A stretch of 39,677 bases of DNA, taken from positions 1 through 39,677 of the forward strand of contig JBLRWQ010000024.1 of the NCBI GenBank assembly GCA_047921175.1, in the 5' to 3' direction. The stretch comes from T1Sed10-7 sp047921175 (GTDB lineage: Bacteria > Actinomycetota > Nitriliruptoria > Nitriliruptorales > Nitriliruptoraceae). Positions within the stretch are counted from its first letter, which is position 1. Each line of letters opens with the position of its first letter. The notes beneath the pieces were generated by a model, which saw only the letters and a list, made by a program, of their open reading frames with translations, made no database searches and had not been told where the DNA came from. The position numbers and the translations under genes are program-made. This document shows positions 8,997 to 17,675 of this stretch, in pieces.

Positions 8997-9779
8997 TTAC
9001 GGCTCCCACCGGAAGGTCCGGGCGCCGAGCCCGACGCCGGCCACCGCCCACAGCAGCAGCGCCACGGTCGGCACCACGGCGAGGCCGTCGCCGGCCAACG
9101 CCACGGCGAGCGCCTGCCCCAGCGCTCCCATCGGCGAGGCCGTGCCGATCGCGGCCAGCGACGCGGGCAGGGCCTCCGCGGAGAACGTCACCCCGCTCAC
9201 CACCAGCAGGAGCAGGAACAGCGCGTTCGTGGCCGCGATCGTGGCCTCGGCCCGGAGCGTGCCGGCCAGCAGCAGGCCGAGCGAGGTCGCGGTCACCGCG
9301 CCGAGCACCACCAGCACCGGGGCCAGCACGAGCCCCCCCTGCGGTCGCCACCCGAGCCCCACGGTGGCGACCAACACGACCAGGGCGGTCTGGACCAGCA
9401 GCAGGACCGCCACCGCCAGCGCCTTGGCCACCAGGTAGCCACCTCGCCCGAGCGGCGTCCCACCGAGCCGCTTGAGCACCGCGTACTTGCGCTCGAAGGC
9501 GGTCTGGATCCCGATCGCCACCAGCCCGGTGGCCACCACGGAGATCGCGAGCACCCCCGGGACCAGGAAGTCCACCGGGTCGCCGTCGCCGGTCGGCAGG
9601 ACGTCCACCACCGAGAAGAAGACCAGCACCCCGAGCGGGATCCCGAAGGTGACGAGCAGGCTCTCCGAGGAGCGCACCAGCAGCTTCACCTCCATCACCG
9701 CCTGGGCCCGCACCGCCCGGAGACGGGGCGTCGTGCGATCCACGCCGTGGGGACCGGGGACCGCCCCGGGCCGACTCAT
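8997..9779 (-). CDS. ABC-2 type transporter permease
   Basis: 260 residues, ATG start overlapping the ATPase stop as ATGA. It has six hydrophobic segments in ABC-2 export-permease arrangement. The cytosolic motif ERKYAVLKRLGGTPLGRG after helix 2 is typical of DrrB/NodJ-like permeases. It pairs with the ATPase encoded just upstream to form a half-size exporter. The substrate cannot be read from the sequence. In Mycobacterium tuberculosis an ABC pair (Rv1457c-Rv1458c) sits beside ctaA, so an exporter linked to oxidase or heme A assembly is a reasonable idea, but here ctaA is about 6 kb away. Confidence 0.9.
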   Translation of the reverse strand: MSRPGAVPGPHGVDRTTPRLRAVRAQAVMEVKLLVRSSESLLVTFGIPLGVLVFFSVVDVLPTGDGDPVDFLVPGVLAISVVATGLVAIGIQTAFERKYAVLKRLGGTPLGRGGYLVAKALAVAVLLLVQTALVVLVATVGLGWRPQGGLVLAPVLVVLGAVTATSLGLLLAGTLRAEATIAATNALFLLLLVVSGVTFSAEALPASLAAIGTASPMGALGQALAVALAGDGLAVVPTVALLLWAVAGVGLGARTFRWEP

Positions 9780-10771
9780 CGGACCACCTCGGTGCCCGCA
9801 TCGTCGGCCGACGCGCCGGCGGCCCGCCCGGCGTCGCGTGCGTCCACCGTCGAGGTCAACCGCAGGAACACGGCCTCCAGGCTGGAACGCCCCGCATCGA
9901 AGCCGAGCAGCGTCGCGCCCTGGCCGGCCAGCCATGCCGCCAGCGCGGTGACCAGCTCGGGACGGTTGGGCGCCTCGAGGACGTAGGTGCCAGCCAGGGT
10001 CTCGCGCACCGGCGCCGATAGCGCGGCGGCGAGCGCCGCGGTGTCCAGCCCGGGCCGCGACCGGACGGTCACCCCGACCTGGTCGCCACGGGTCAGCTCC
10101 GTCGGGGTACCGGCCGCGATCAGCCGGCCGTGGTCGATGATCGCGACCCGATCGGCGAGGTGCTCCGCCTCGTCCAGCAGGTGGGTGGTCAGCACGACCG
10201 TCACCCCATCGGCCTGCAGCTCGGCGATCAGCTCCCAGGTGCGGTGCCGCGCCGCGACATCCAGGCCGGTCGTGGGCTCGTCGAGGTAGACGATCTCCGG
10301 CCGGCCGACCAGCGCCAGCGCCAGGGAGAGGCGCTGCTTCTGGCCGCCGGACAGGTCCCGGAAGCGGGTGCGCCGGGCCTCGTCCAGGCCGACACGCGTG
10401 AGCAGCGCCTCCGGGGAGCGCGGCGTGCGGTGGAAGGCCGCGAACAGGCGAAGCACCTCGTCCGGGTAGGCGTGCGGGTAGACCCCGCCCTCCTGCAGCA
10501 TCAGCCCGACGCGCGGCGTGAGCCGGGCACGGTCGCGGCGCGGGTCCAGCCCGAGCACACGCACCGTGCCCTCGTCGGGGGCGCGGTAGCCCATGCAGCA
10601 CTCGACCGTGGTGGTCTTGCCGGCGCCGTTCGGCCCGAGCAGGGCCAGGGTCTCGCCCGCGGCGACATCGAGGTCGAGGTCGGCGACCGCGGTGGTCGCC
10701 CCGTACCGCTTGGTCAGCCCCCGGATCGCGATGGCCGGGGCGGCCTCGGCGCTGGCAGCAGGTAGCGGCAC
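9776..10771 (-). CDS. ABC transporter ATP-binding protein (DrrA-like)
   Basis: 331 residues from GTG 10771 (AGGA 5 bases upstream). The nucleotide-binding domain is complete: Walker A GPNGAGKTT (46-54), Q-loop Gln93, signature LSGGQKQR (140-147), Walker B IVYLDEP (160-166) and the H-loop TTHLLDEAEHL. The last 100 residues are the regulatory extension usual in multi-drug, antibiotic and lipid exporters of the DrrA group. The frame remains open upstream to about 10930, but that part is Arg-rich and looks untranslated. It forms a two-gene unit with the permease downstream. Confidence 0.92.
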   Translation of the reverse strand: MPLPAASAEAAPAIAIRGLTKRYGATTAVADLDLDVAAGETLALLGPNGAGKTTTVECCMGYRAPDEGTVRVLGLDPRRDRARLTPRVGLMLQEGGVYPHAYPDEVLRLFAAFHRTPRSPEALLTRVGLDEARRTRFRDLSGGQKQRLSLALALVGRPEIVYLDEPTTGLDVAARHRTWELIAELQADGVTVVLTTHLLDEAEHLADRVAIIDHGRLIAAGTPTELTRGDQVGVTVRSRPGLDTAALAAALSAPVRETLAGTYVLEAPNRPELVTALAAWLAGQGATLLGFDAGRSSLEAVFLRLTSTVDARDAGRAAGASADDAGTEVVR

Positions 10772-10800
10772 GGTGGTCCTAGGACGGGAGCGACGGGCGG

Positions 10801-10806
10801 AGGGTA
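10801..10806 (-). promoter_or_regulatory. -10-like element TACCCT upstream of the ABC ATPase gene
   Basis: TACCCT on the minus strand, 30 bases before the GTG start. It is the same hexamer found before ctaA and cbs. No good -35 is visible. Confidence 0.3.
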
Positions 10807-10849
10807 GCGCTGCGGCCCGTGGCCTCCCGCCGGCACGACGACCTGTGAG

Positions 10850-10879
10850 TGGACAGCGAGGCCGTGTCGGGGTTACGCT
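10850..10879 (+). promoter_or_regulatory. Promoter candidate for the prmA-like operon
   Basis: TGGACA (10850-10855) resembles the TTGACA -35 box and is followed after 18 bases by TACGCT (10874-10879). The mRNA leader would be about 85 bases. It contains a small perfect hairpin, CCCCGT/CGC/ACGGGG at 10920-10934. Confidence 0.45.
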
Positions 10880-10971
10880 GTAGCCGGCGGCGTACGCGCT
10901 GCCGCGGCCCCGTGTGTCCCCCCGTCGCACGGGGTCGCACCTTGTCTACAGGCGGTGCACCCGGAGGCCGG

Positions 10972-12642
10972 ATGGCCGAGCAGCTGCACCGGGTCGAGGT
11001 CCCCGTCGCCCCGGACGACCGCGAGCCGGCCGTTGGCCTGCTGTGGGCCCTCGGGGCCGAGGGTGTCTGGGAGCGGCCCGACCGGCTCGTCGCCTGGGTC
11101 CGTGACCCACGTGCCACGACGGACCCGCGGCTGGCCGCGGTCGCCGCCGGCGCGATCACGACCCGGCTCGAGGAGGACCGCGACTGGCAGGCCGCGTGGA
11201 AGGCGACCATCGCCCCCGTACGTGCCGGCCGCACCGTGGTCGTCCCCACCTGGCTGGCCGCAGCGCACGAGCCGGGTGTGGACGAGCTGACCCTCGTGCT
11301 CGACCCGGGCCAGGCCTTCGGGACCGGCCACCACGCCACCACGGCGCTGTGCCTGGAGCTCCTCGACGAGCTGGACCGGGCGGGCTCGCTGGCCGACCGG
11401 CGGGTCGCGGACATCGGCTGCGGCAGCGGGGTCCTCGCCATCGCCGCCGCCGCCCGTGGCGCCGAGGTGGTCGCGATCGACCTCGATCCGGCCGCCGTCA
11501 CGGTCACCCGCGCCAACGCCCGGGCGAACGGCGTCCCGGTCAGCGTCGAGGTCGGCGCGGTCGAGGACCTGGCGCTGACCGCCGAGGTGGTGGTCGCGAA
11601 CCTGATCAGCGACGCCGTGCGCTCCAACGCCACTGCGCTGGTCGCCGCGGCGACCGACCGGCTGGTCGTCAGCGGCATCACCGAGGAGCGGGCCGAGGAC
11701 GTCCTGGCCGCGCTCGAGGTCGAGGGGGCGCGGGTGGTCGAGGTGCGTCGCCGCGACGGGTGGATCGCCGCCGTTCTGGCCACGACCCCCGCCGGTGGCG
11801 CTGCGGCACCGCCCGGGCTCAGGCGGCGCGGCCGGCTCGCACGGGCAGGGCTCGCGGCCCTGTCGGCGCTGCTGCTGCTCGTCGCCTGCAGCGAACCGGC
11901 CGAGCTCGACCCGACGACGGACGAGGAGGAGCCGGGGCAGGACCCGGCGACCCGCACCCCCGAGCAGGAGGCGCTGCTCGCCGAGGTGGCCGGCATGGAG
12001 GCGCTGCTCGGACGCGTGGACACCGAGCTCGCGGCCGCCGCCGACGCCGCGGACCTGGGCGCCCTGCGCGCCGCGGTCGCCCGGGCGGACCGCCTGCTGG
12101 TCGCCGACCCGAACGCGGGCACGCCGGCGGTGTTCCCCTCGCAGGACCTCGAGCGCAACGAGCTCCGCGAGGCGCCGGACGCGTTGACGGACACCCTGAC
12201 CCGCGCCCGTGAGGTCGGGGGGGCGCTCGGCCGGAGCGTGGTCGAGAAGCTGCGCGACCCGATCGCGGGCGACCTCGGATCGTGGGAGCTGGACGCACCG
12301 GGGGTGGTCGCCACCGCGCGCGGCGCCGTCGACGGCGCCGGCGACGAGGCGGCGGCCGCGGCGCAGGTCCTCTCGCTCGACGGCGAGGGGCCGCGGGCGA
12401 TCGCCTGGCTGGCGCTGGCGTCCAGCAGCGAGGACCCGGCGCTGGCGCGGAGCGCCACCCAGCGCGCCCGGGAGCACATCGAGGTCATGCTCATCGCCCT
12501 CGCGCTGGCGGTGGAGCCACCGGCGCCGGGTGCGACGCCCGACGACCCGGAGCTCGATCCCGGCAGCGAGGAGCTCGGCCCCGGGCTCGACCCGGCCGAG
12601 ACCGACGACGGGGACGCCGCCGGGGACCGGGGCGTGGCGTGA
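10972..12642 (+). CDS. prmA: PrmA-type (ribosomal protein L11) methyltransferase fused in frame to a lipoprotein-like domain
   Basis: 556 residues, ATG with GGAGG just upstream. Residues 1-272 are a class I SAM methyltransferase of the PrmA family: FGTGHHATT (116-124), the SAM loop VADIGCGSG (145-153), acidic Asp170, and the active-site strand VVANLI (207-212). PrmA methylates Lys residues and the N-terminus of L11. Without any stop codon the frame continues into RRRGRL...LLLLVACSEP, which is a lipoprotein signal with lipobox LVAC (Cys306), then about 250 acidic, mostly helical residues of unknown family. No ATG, GTG or TTG lies between the enzyme and the signal; the nearest in-frame starts are GTG at 11734 and 11743, inside the methyltransferase end. 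So it is either a true fusion or two products with an internal start. The last codon overlaps the next gene by GTGA. Confidence 0.82.
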   Translation: MAEQLHRVEVPVAPDDREPAVGLLWALGAEGVWERPDRLVAWVRDPRATTDPRLAAVAAGAITTRLEEDRDWQAAWKATIAPVRAGRTVVVPTWLAAAHEPGVDELTLVLDPGQAFGTGHHATTALCLELLDELDRAGSLADRRVADIGCGSGVLAIAAAARGAEVVAIDLDPAAVTVTRANARANGVPVSVEVGAVEDLALTAEVVVANLISDAVRSNATALVAAATDRLVVSGITEERAEDVLAALEVEGARVVEVRRRDGWIAAVLATTPAGGAAAPPGLRRRGRLARAGLAALSALLLLVACSEPAELDPTTDEEEPGQDPATRTPEQEALLAEVAGMEALLGRVDTELAAAADAADLGALRAAVARADRLLVADPNAGTPAVFPSQDLERNELREAPDALTDTLTRAREVGGALGRSVVEKLRDPIAGDLGSWELDAPGVVATARGAVDGAGDEAAAAAQVLSLDGEGPRAIAWLALASSSEDPALARSATQRAREHIEVMLIALALAVEPPAPGATPDDPELDPGSEELGPGLDPAETDDGDAAGDRGVA

Positions 12643-13937
12643 GCCGCGCCGGCACCCGACGGCCACCGCTGCCCCGTGACCCCGTCACCGTCGCGGTGGA
12701 CGGGATCACCCATGGCGGCGAGGGCGTGGCCCGGCTGGAGGGAAAGGCGGTGTTCGTGCCCGGGGCGCTGCCCGGCGAGCGGGTCCGCATCCAGGTCGCG
12801 GAGGACCGCAAGCGCTGGGCCCGTGCCACGCTGCTGGAGGTGCTCGAGCCGGCACCGGAGCGGGTGGAGCCGCCGTGTCCCTTCGTGCCGGACTGTGGCG
12901 GCTGTGACCTCCAGCACGTCAGCCCGGCGGGGCAGCGGGCGCTGAAGACCCGCATCGTGCGCGAGCAGCTGACCCGTCTCGGTCGGCTCGAGGACCCCCC
13001 GGTCGCACCCTGCCGTGCGGTCGGCCCGGAGCTCGGCTACCGGGCGCAGGCCCGCCTCCACGCCGACGGTGCCGGCCGCCTCGGCTTCCACCGCGCAGCC
13101 AGCACCGAGGTGGTGCCGATCGACACCTGCCTGGTGCTGACCGACGGCGCCCAGGCGCTGCGCGCCGAGGTCGGTGACACCACCGGCGCGACCGAGGTCC
13201 GGCTGCGGCGCTTCACCGCGGACGGCGACGGCGCCGTGGTGCTGACCCCTGGCCCCGGCCCGCTGCAGCTCCCCGGCGGCGAGGCCGACCTGCTGCTCAC
13301 CCAGCCGGACGGTCGCACGGTGGCGATGCGCGGCGACGGCGAGGTCGAGGTGGACATCGACGGGCTGCGCTTCCTGGTGCCGGCGCTGAGCTTCTTCCAG
13401 CCCGGCGTGGAGGCGGCCACGGCGCTCCTCGCGGAGGTCGTGGCCGCGGCCGGCAGCATCGACGGTGCGCTCGTCTGGGACCTCTACGCGGGCGTCGGGC
13501 TGCTGTCGCTCGGTCTGGCGCGGGCCGGTGCCGAGGTGGTGGCCGTGGAGGGCGACGCGCCCGCCACCCACGCGGCCCGCCGCAACGCCGCGCGCAACGA
13601 CCTCCACCTCGACGTCCGCACCGCCGCGGTCGGCCGGTTCCTCCGTGCGGCCGTGGGCGCGATACCGCCCGAGGAGGGGCCGGCGCCACTCGACCCTCCG
13701 GACGTGGTGGTGCTCGACCCGCCACGCAGCGGTGCCGGCGAGCGCGTGCTCGGCGACCTGGCGACGCTGGCACCCGCGGCGATCGTCTACGTGGCCTGCG
13801 ACCCGGCCGCCCTGGCGCGGGACACGCGCACCCTCCACGGGCTGGGGTACGGCCTGGAGCACGCCCAGCCGCTGGAGCTGTTCCCGATGACCCACCACGT
13901 CGAGGTGGTCGCGAGCTTCGCACCGGCGCGGGCCTGA
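12639..13937 (+). CDS. TrmA/RlmC/RlmD-family (uracil-5-)-RNA methyltransferase
   Basis: 432 residues, GTG start overlapping the previous stop. It transfers a methyl group from SAM to C5 of a uridine in rRNA (RlmCD in Gram-positives) or tRNA. Residues about 14-70 are a TRAM RNA-binding domain. An iron-sulfur cluster motif C80-x5-C86-GGC89 follows. Later come SFFQPG, the SAM loop WDLYAGVGLLS, DPPRSG, the catalytic Cys387 (YVACDPA) and the base Glu422 (HHVEVV). It is coupled to the prmA-like gene, so the pair could both act on the ribosome. rRNA rather than tRNA specificity is likely because the TRAM domain and Fe-S motif are present, but not certain. Confidence 0.9.
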   Translation: MSRAGTRRPPLPRDPVTVAVDGITHGGEGVARLEGKAVFVPGALPGERVRIQVAEDRKRWARATLLEVLEPAPERVEPPCPFVPDCGGCDLQHVSPAGQRALKTRIVREQLTRLGRLEDPPVAPCRAVGPELGYRAQARLHADGAGRLGFHRAASTEVVPIDTCLVLTDGAQALRAEVGDTTGATEVRLRRFTADGDGAVVLTPGPGPLQLPGGEADLLLTQPDGRTVAMRGDGEVEVDIDGLRFLVPALSFFQPGVEAATALLAEVVAAAGSIDGALVWDLYAGVGLLSLGLARAGAEVVAVEGDAPATHAARRNAARNDLHLDVRTAAVGRFLRAAVGAIPPEEGPAPLDPPDVVVLDPPRSGAGERVLGDLATLAPAAIVYVACDPAALARDTRTLHGLGYGLEHAQPLELFPMTHHVEVVASFAPARA

Positions 13938-13984
13938 GCCCCGCGGCTACGGGCCGGACCCTCGCCGCCACGGGCCTGGCCACC

Positions 13985-13990
13985 TACGCT
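13985..13990 (+). promoter_or_regulatory. -10-like element TACGCT
   Basis: TACGCT lies 63 bases before the start of the small conserved protein at 14053, in a 115-base gap after the rRNA methyltransferase. No -35 is clear. Confidence 0.25.
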
Positions 13991-14052
13991 GGTCCTGCCC
14001 CACCCGCAGCGGGAGCCGGCGGGGCCGGACGGGCGCTGAGGGAGGCCTCCCC

Positions 14053-14571
14053 GTGACACGTGACCTGCACGTCTACGCCTACGTCGAAGCGCCGTTCGAC
14101 CTGTGCAGCCGGCTGCTGGCCGAGAACGCTTCCCGCGTGTTCCAGCAGGCGACCGACGAGTCTGCGGCCCAGGCGCAGGTCCTCTCGCGCACGCTCGAGG
14201 TCGAGGTCGGGGGGTTCTCGGTCTCCCGGGACGTGGTCATCGAGGTGGGTGAGTTCGAGCCCCGGCAGCTCACCGCGTGCGTGGTGCCGCTGCGCTGGCA
14301 CGCGGAGTCGGGGCGGCTGCTGTACCCGGAGCTCAAGGCGGAGCTGGAGGTCGCCACCCTGGCCTTCGACCCGCCGTTGACCCAGCTGACGCTGCAGGGG
14401 ACCTACGAGCCGCCGCTCGGGGCGCTCGGTGCCGGGGCCGACAGGCTCGCGCTGGGCCGCCTCGCCGAGGCCACGGTGCACCGTTTCGTGCACGAGGTCG
14501 CCGACCAGCTCCGACGCCTGGTGGAGGCGATCCCGGAGGACGAGCGGCTCTGGCCCCGGGCGATGGACTGA
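14053..14571 (+). CDS. Small conserved protein, possibly SRPBCC-fold
   Basis: 172 residues, GTG start with GGGAGG upstream. No signal peptide or membrane segment is visible. The opening (HVYAYVEAPFDLCSRLL), the alternating strand pattern in the middle, and the long C-terminal helix (EATVHRFVHEVADQLRRLVE) resemble the SRPBCC/START-like fold, which binds lipids or other hydrophobic ligands. The fold is inferred from the pattern, not from a motif. It is convergent with the MATE gene, only 6 bases away. Confidence 0.7.
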   Translation: MTRDLHVYAYVEAPFDLCSRLLAENASRVFQQATDESAAQAQVLSRTLEVEVGGFSVSRDVVIEVGEFEPRQLTACVVPLRWHAESGRLLYPELKAELEVATLAFDPPLTQLTLQGTYEPPLGALGAGADRLALGRLAEATVHRFVHEVADQLRRLVEAIPEDERLWPRAMD

Positions 14572-14577
14572 CCGGCC

Positions 14578-15900
14578 TCAATCGGGCGGGGTGCGCCCGA
14601 GGTGCTCGCCGGCGACCAGCCACGCCTCCCCCCGGATGCGCCACAGCAGCGTGACCAGCCGCACCGCCATCAGCAGCTGCACCGCGGCCCACAGCCCGAG
14701 CAGCCCGCCACCGACGCTGGCCACCACCTGGGCCGCCACGCCGCCGACGACGCCCGCCAGCACCGTCCAGGTGCGCAGGTAGCGGAAGTCCTCGGCGCCC
14801 ATGAGCACGCCGTCCAGCGCGTAGACGGGGCCGTTCATCACCTGGCCGGCGGCCAGGAGCCACCAGGCCCCTGCCACGGTCGCGAGCACGGCGGGATCGT
14901 CCGTGAGGATGCGGGGCCACAGCCCCGCGCCCGCTGCGAGCAGGACCGCGAGCACGACCCCACCGAGCGCACCCCAGCGCAGCACGGCGCGACCGACCGT
15001 CCGCGCCTCGTCCCGGTCACCCGCACCGAGCGCGGTGCCGACCAGGGCCTGACCGGCGATCGCGAGGCCGTCCATCAGGAACGACAGCAGGATCATGGTC
15101 TGGTAGAGGACCTGGTACGCCGCGGCGGTCTGGGCGTCGACCCGCGCGGCAGCCGCGGCGACCGCCAGCAGCCCGAGCACCAGGCCGCCGGTGCGCAGCA
15201 CCAGGTCCCGGCTGACCGCGAACAGGACCTTGAGCTCCGCCAGGCTCGGGGCGCCGTGTCCGGCGAGAGGGAGCCGGATCCGGCCGAGCAGCAGCGCGAA
15301 GGCCAGCACCGTCAGCACCTCGGCGACGACCGTAGCCCAGCCCGCACCGGCGATGCCCCAGCCGAGCCCGAGGACGAACCAGAAGGTGAGGCCGGCGTTG
15401 ACCAGGTTCGCGCCGACCGCGACCAGCAGCGGGGTGCGGGTGTCGGACACCCCCCGGAACGCACCGTGCCCGACGAAGGCGAGCAGCAGGAACGGGATCC
15501 CGACCGCGCGGATGCGCAGGTAGGTGGTGGCCGGCTCGAGCAGCGCCGCCACCGTGCCGAGCCCGCGCAGCAGCCACGGTGCGACCGCGGCCAGCAGGAG
15601 CGCGACCACGCTGCCGAGCACGACGGCGACCTGGGTGGCGTGGCTGATCCGCCGGCCCGCCACCTCCCGGTCGCGGGCCCCGACGGCGCGGGCGACGGCC
15701 GAGGTGGTGCCGAACACGAGGAAGTTGAACACCCACGACCCGGCGGCCAGCACGGACACGGCCAGCCCGAGCGCCCCGAGCTGCGCAGCGCCGAGCCGCC
15801 CGACCACCGCGGTGTCGACCACCCCCATGATCGGGTCCGCCAGCAGGGTCACCGTGGCGGGAAGGGCCAGGGCGACGATGCGGCGGTTGTGGCTGGACAC
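14578..15900 (-). CDS. MATE-family efflux transporter (DinF-like)
   Basis: 440 residues, GTG start. It has about 12 membrane helices in two halves. The N-terminal MATE signature is readable as PIMGVVDTAVVGRLGAAQLGALGLA. Half-two features include LFAVSRDLVLRTGG, and GTALGAGDRDEAR after helix 8. These proteins export drugs or metabolites in exchange for Na+ or H+; the substrate is unknown. It lies 35 bases after rho on the same strand and is probably the last gene of the amino-acid/rho transcript. Confidence 0.9.
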   Translation of the reverse strand: MSSHNRRIVALALPATVTLLADPIMGVVDTAVVGRLGAAQLGALGLAVSVLAAGSWVFNFLVFGTTSAVARAVGARDREVAGRRISHATQVAVVLGSVVALLLAAVAPWLLRGLGTVAALLEPATTYLRIRAVGIPFLLLAFVGHGAFRGVSDTRTPLLVAVGANLVNAGLTFWFVLGLGWGIAGAGWATVVAEVLTVLAFALLLGRIRLPLAGHGAPSLAELKVLFAVSRDLVLRTGGLVLGLLAVAAAAARVDAQTAAAYQVLYQTMILLSFLMDGLAIAGQALVGTALGAGDRDEARTVGRAVLRWGALGGVVLAVLLAAGAGLWPRILTDDPAVLATVAGAWWLLAAGQVMNGPVYALDGVLMGAEDFRYLRTWTVLAGVVGGVAAQVVASVGGGLLGLWAAVQLLMAVRLVTLLWRIRGEAWLVAGEHLGRTPPD

Positions 15901-15935
15901 GGACGGCCTCGCAGGCCCGGACGGCGCGCGACGGG

Positions 15936-17675
15936 TCAGGCCGTGCCGAGCCCCTGCTCCGCGACCTGTCGCAGCAGCTCCTCGTCGGAGGGCTCCGACG
16001 CCAGCCGGTCGAGGAGGCGGGGCAGCCCCTCCTCCGGCCGTAGCCCGGCCAGGGCGCGCCGCAGGGCGCCGGTGCCCTCGAGCCGGGCGGCGTCGACGAG
16101 CCGCTCCTCGCGGCGGGTGCCGCTCGCGGCCACGTCGATCGCCGGCCAGATGCGCTGCTGCGCGAGGCCGGCATCGAGGTGGAGCTCCATGGTCGCGGTG
16201 TCGGTGAACCCCTCCACGATGACCTGGTCCATCCGGGAGGTCTCCGAGGCGACCGCGGTCGCGAGGATCGTCAGGCTGCCACCGTCCTCGATGTTGCGGG
16301 CGGCGGCGAACAGCCGCTTCGCCGGCGTCAGGGCCGCCGGGTCGACCCCACCGGGCAGGATCCGCCCGCTGGAGGGGACGACCACGTTGTAGGCCCGGAC
16401 CAGCCGGGTCAGGCAGTCCAGCAGGACGACCACGTCCTGGCCACGCTCGACGAGCCGCTTGGCCCGCTCGATCACCAGCTCGGCGACCTGGGTGTGGTCC
16501 TCAGCGGGGCGGTCGAAGGTGGTCGCCACCACCTCGCCTTCCAGGCACTGCTCGAACTCGGTGACCTGCTCGGGTCGCTCGTCGACCAGCAAGGCCAGCA
16601 CCTGGACATCGCCGGCTGCGGCCTCGATCGCGCTCGCCAGCTGTCCCAGTGCGGTGGTCTTGCCGGCCTTGGGCGGGGCGAGGAGCAACCCGCGCTGCCC
16701 GCGCCCTATCGGGGCCAGCAGGTCGACCAGCCGTGGCAGCACCGGGTCGTCGCCGGTACGGAGCGGGAACCGCTCCGTCGGGTAGCTGGCGAGGAGCTGG
16801 TCGAAGTCGGGCCGGCGCGGCGCGTTCGGGTCCGGGTGGAAGACCTCGCCCTCGATGCGCTCGACACGCGCGAGCGCCGGGAACTTGTCGCTGTTGCGGT
16901 TGCGTCGGATCGGGCCGGCGATCAGGTCCCCGCGCCGCAGGTCGAACCGGCGCACGAAGGACTGCGAGACGTAGACGTCCTGCGCCCCGGCGAGGTAGCC
17001 GGTGCAGCGCAGGAAGCCGTAGCCCTCCGGGAGCAGGTCGAGGACGCCCTCGCGGACCTCGACGTCCTCGCCGTCACCGTTGCGACCGCCCTCGCCACCG
17101 CGCTGGCGGCCCCGCGCCCGTCCACGCCGCGCGTCCCGGTCGCCGTTGCGACCGCGGTCGTCGCGGTCGTCCCGGTCGCGGTCGTCCCGGTCATCCCGGT
17201 CACCGCGGTCACCCTGGTCACGGTCGTCCTCGCGGCCACCCTCCGCGCGGTCGTCCCGGTCACCTCGCTCCGGCTCGGCTGGCGGTGGGGCGTCGTCGTC
17301 ACGTCGCTCCGGCTCGGCCGGCGCCGGGGCCCGGTCCGCGCCGGCCGCCACGTCACCGGCCGGACCCGGGGCCGCCTCGGCACCGGCATCCACGATGCGC
17401 GCGACCAGGTCCGCCTTCTTGAGCCGCTGGTGGCCCTTCAGCCCCAGCGCGGCGGCGATCTCCCGTAGCTCCGCGACGGACTTGCTCTCCAGCACGCTGC
17501 GGTCCATGTCCTGCTCCGCGTCGGGCGCCCGGCGGATCGCGGCGGGCGCACCGGTCAAGGTGGGTGGAGGGGCGGATGCCCCGGTGGCGGGAGTCGCGGT
17601 CGCGTCACGAGCCGGAACCGGCAGGACCTCGACCGACGAGGACGGCACCCGACGGGCACCGTGACCCGCGATCAT
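15936..17675 (-). CDS. rho: Transcription termination factor Rho
   Basis: 579 residues from ATG 17675. Rho is a hexameric RNA helicase that ends transcription. Domains in order: a Rho_N helix domain (about 66-96, SVAELREIAAALGL), a disordered Asp/Arg-rich insert (about 139-196), the RNA-binding cold-shock-like domain (GYGFLR, DVYVSQSFVRRF), and the RecA-type ATPase with Walker A APPKAGKTT (about 333-341) and LLDCLTRLVRAYN. The start is chosen because ATG 17675 overlaps the thrB stop as ATGA, the pattern used throughout this window, and actinobacterial Rho proteins are of this length. A later ATG (17507, GGAG upstream) would give 523 residues and still keep all domains. The hom-thrC-thrB-rho order is conserved in actinobacteria. 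Confidence 0.95.
   Translation of the reverse strand: MIAGHGARRVPSSSVEVLPVPARDATATPATGASAPPPTLTGAPAAIRRAPDAEQDMDRSVLESKSVAELREIAAALGLKGHQRLKKADLVARIVDAGAEAAPGPAGDVAAGADRAPAPAEPERRDDDAPPPAEPERGDRDDRAEGGREDDRDQGDRGDRDDRDDRDRDDRDDRGRNGDRDARRGRARGRQRGGEGGRNGDGEDVEVREGVLDLLPEGYGFLRCTGYLAGAQDVYVSQSFVRRFDLRRGDLIAGPIRRNRNSDKFPALARVERIEGEVFHPDPNAPRRPDFDQLLASYPTERFPLRTGDDPVLPRLVDLLAPIGRGQRGLLLAPPKAGKTTALGQLASAIEAAAGDVQVLALLVDERPEQVTEFEQCLEGEVVATTFDRPAEDHTQVAELVIERAKRLVERGQDVVVLLDCLTRLVRAYNVVVPSSGRILPGGVDPAALTPAKRLFAAARNIEDGGSLTILATAVASETSRMDQVIVEGFTDTATMELHLDAGLAQQRIWPAIDVAASGTRREERLVDAARLEGTGALRRALAGLRPEEGLPRLLDRLASEPSDEELLRQVAEQGLGTA
17117..17260. repeat. Low-complexity tract coding for the Asp/Arg insert of Rho
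   Basis: Short imperfect units of the kind GGTCGTCCC/GGTCGCGGTC repeat through this stretch. On the minus strand they encode runs such as RDDRDDRDRDD. The tract is in frame within rho and may vary in length between strains. Confidence 0.7.

Noticed and set aside
8734..9801. Upstream extension of ctaC through the ABC permease region
   Set aside because: The signal peptide and binding site place the start at TTG 8733; the upstream translation is a shadow of the permease gene.
10779..13898. Very long open frame on the minus strand opposite prmA and the rRNA methyltransferase
   Set aside because: It is a GC-driven shadow: Ser/Ala/Arg-rich with no domain pattern, while the plus strand has clear enzyme motifs.
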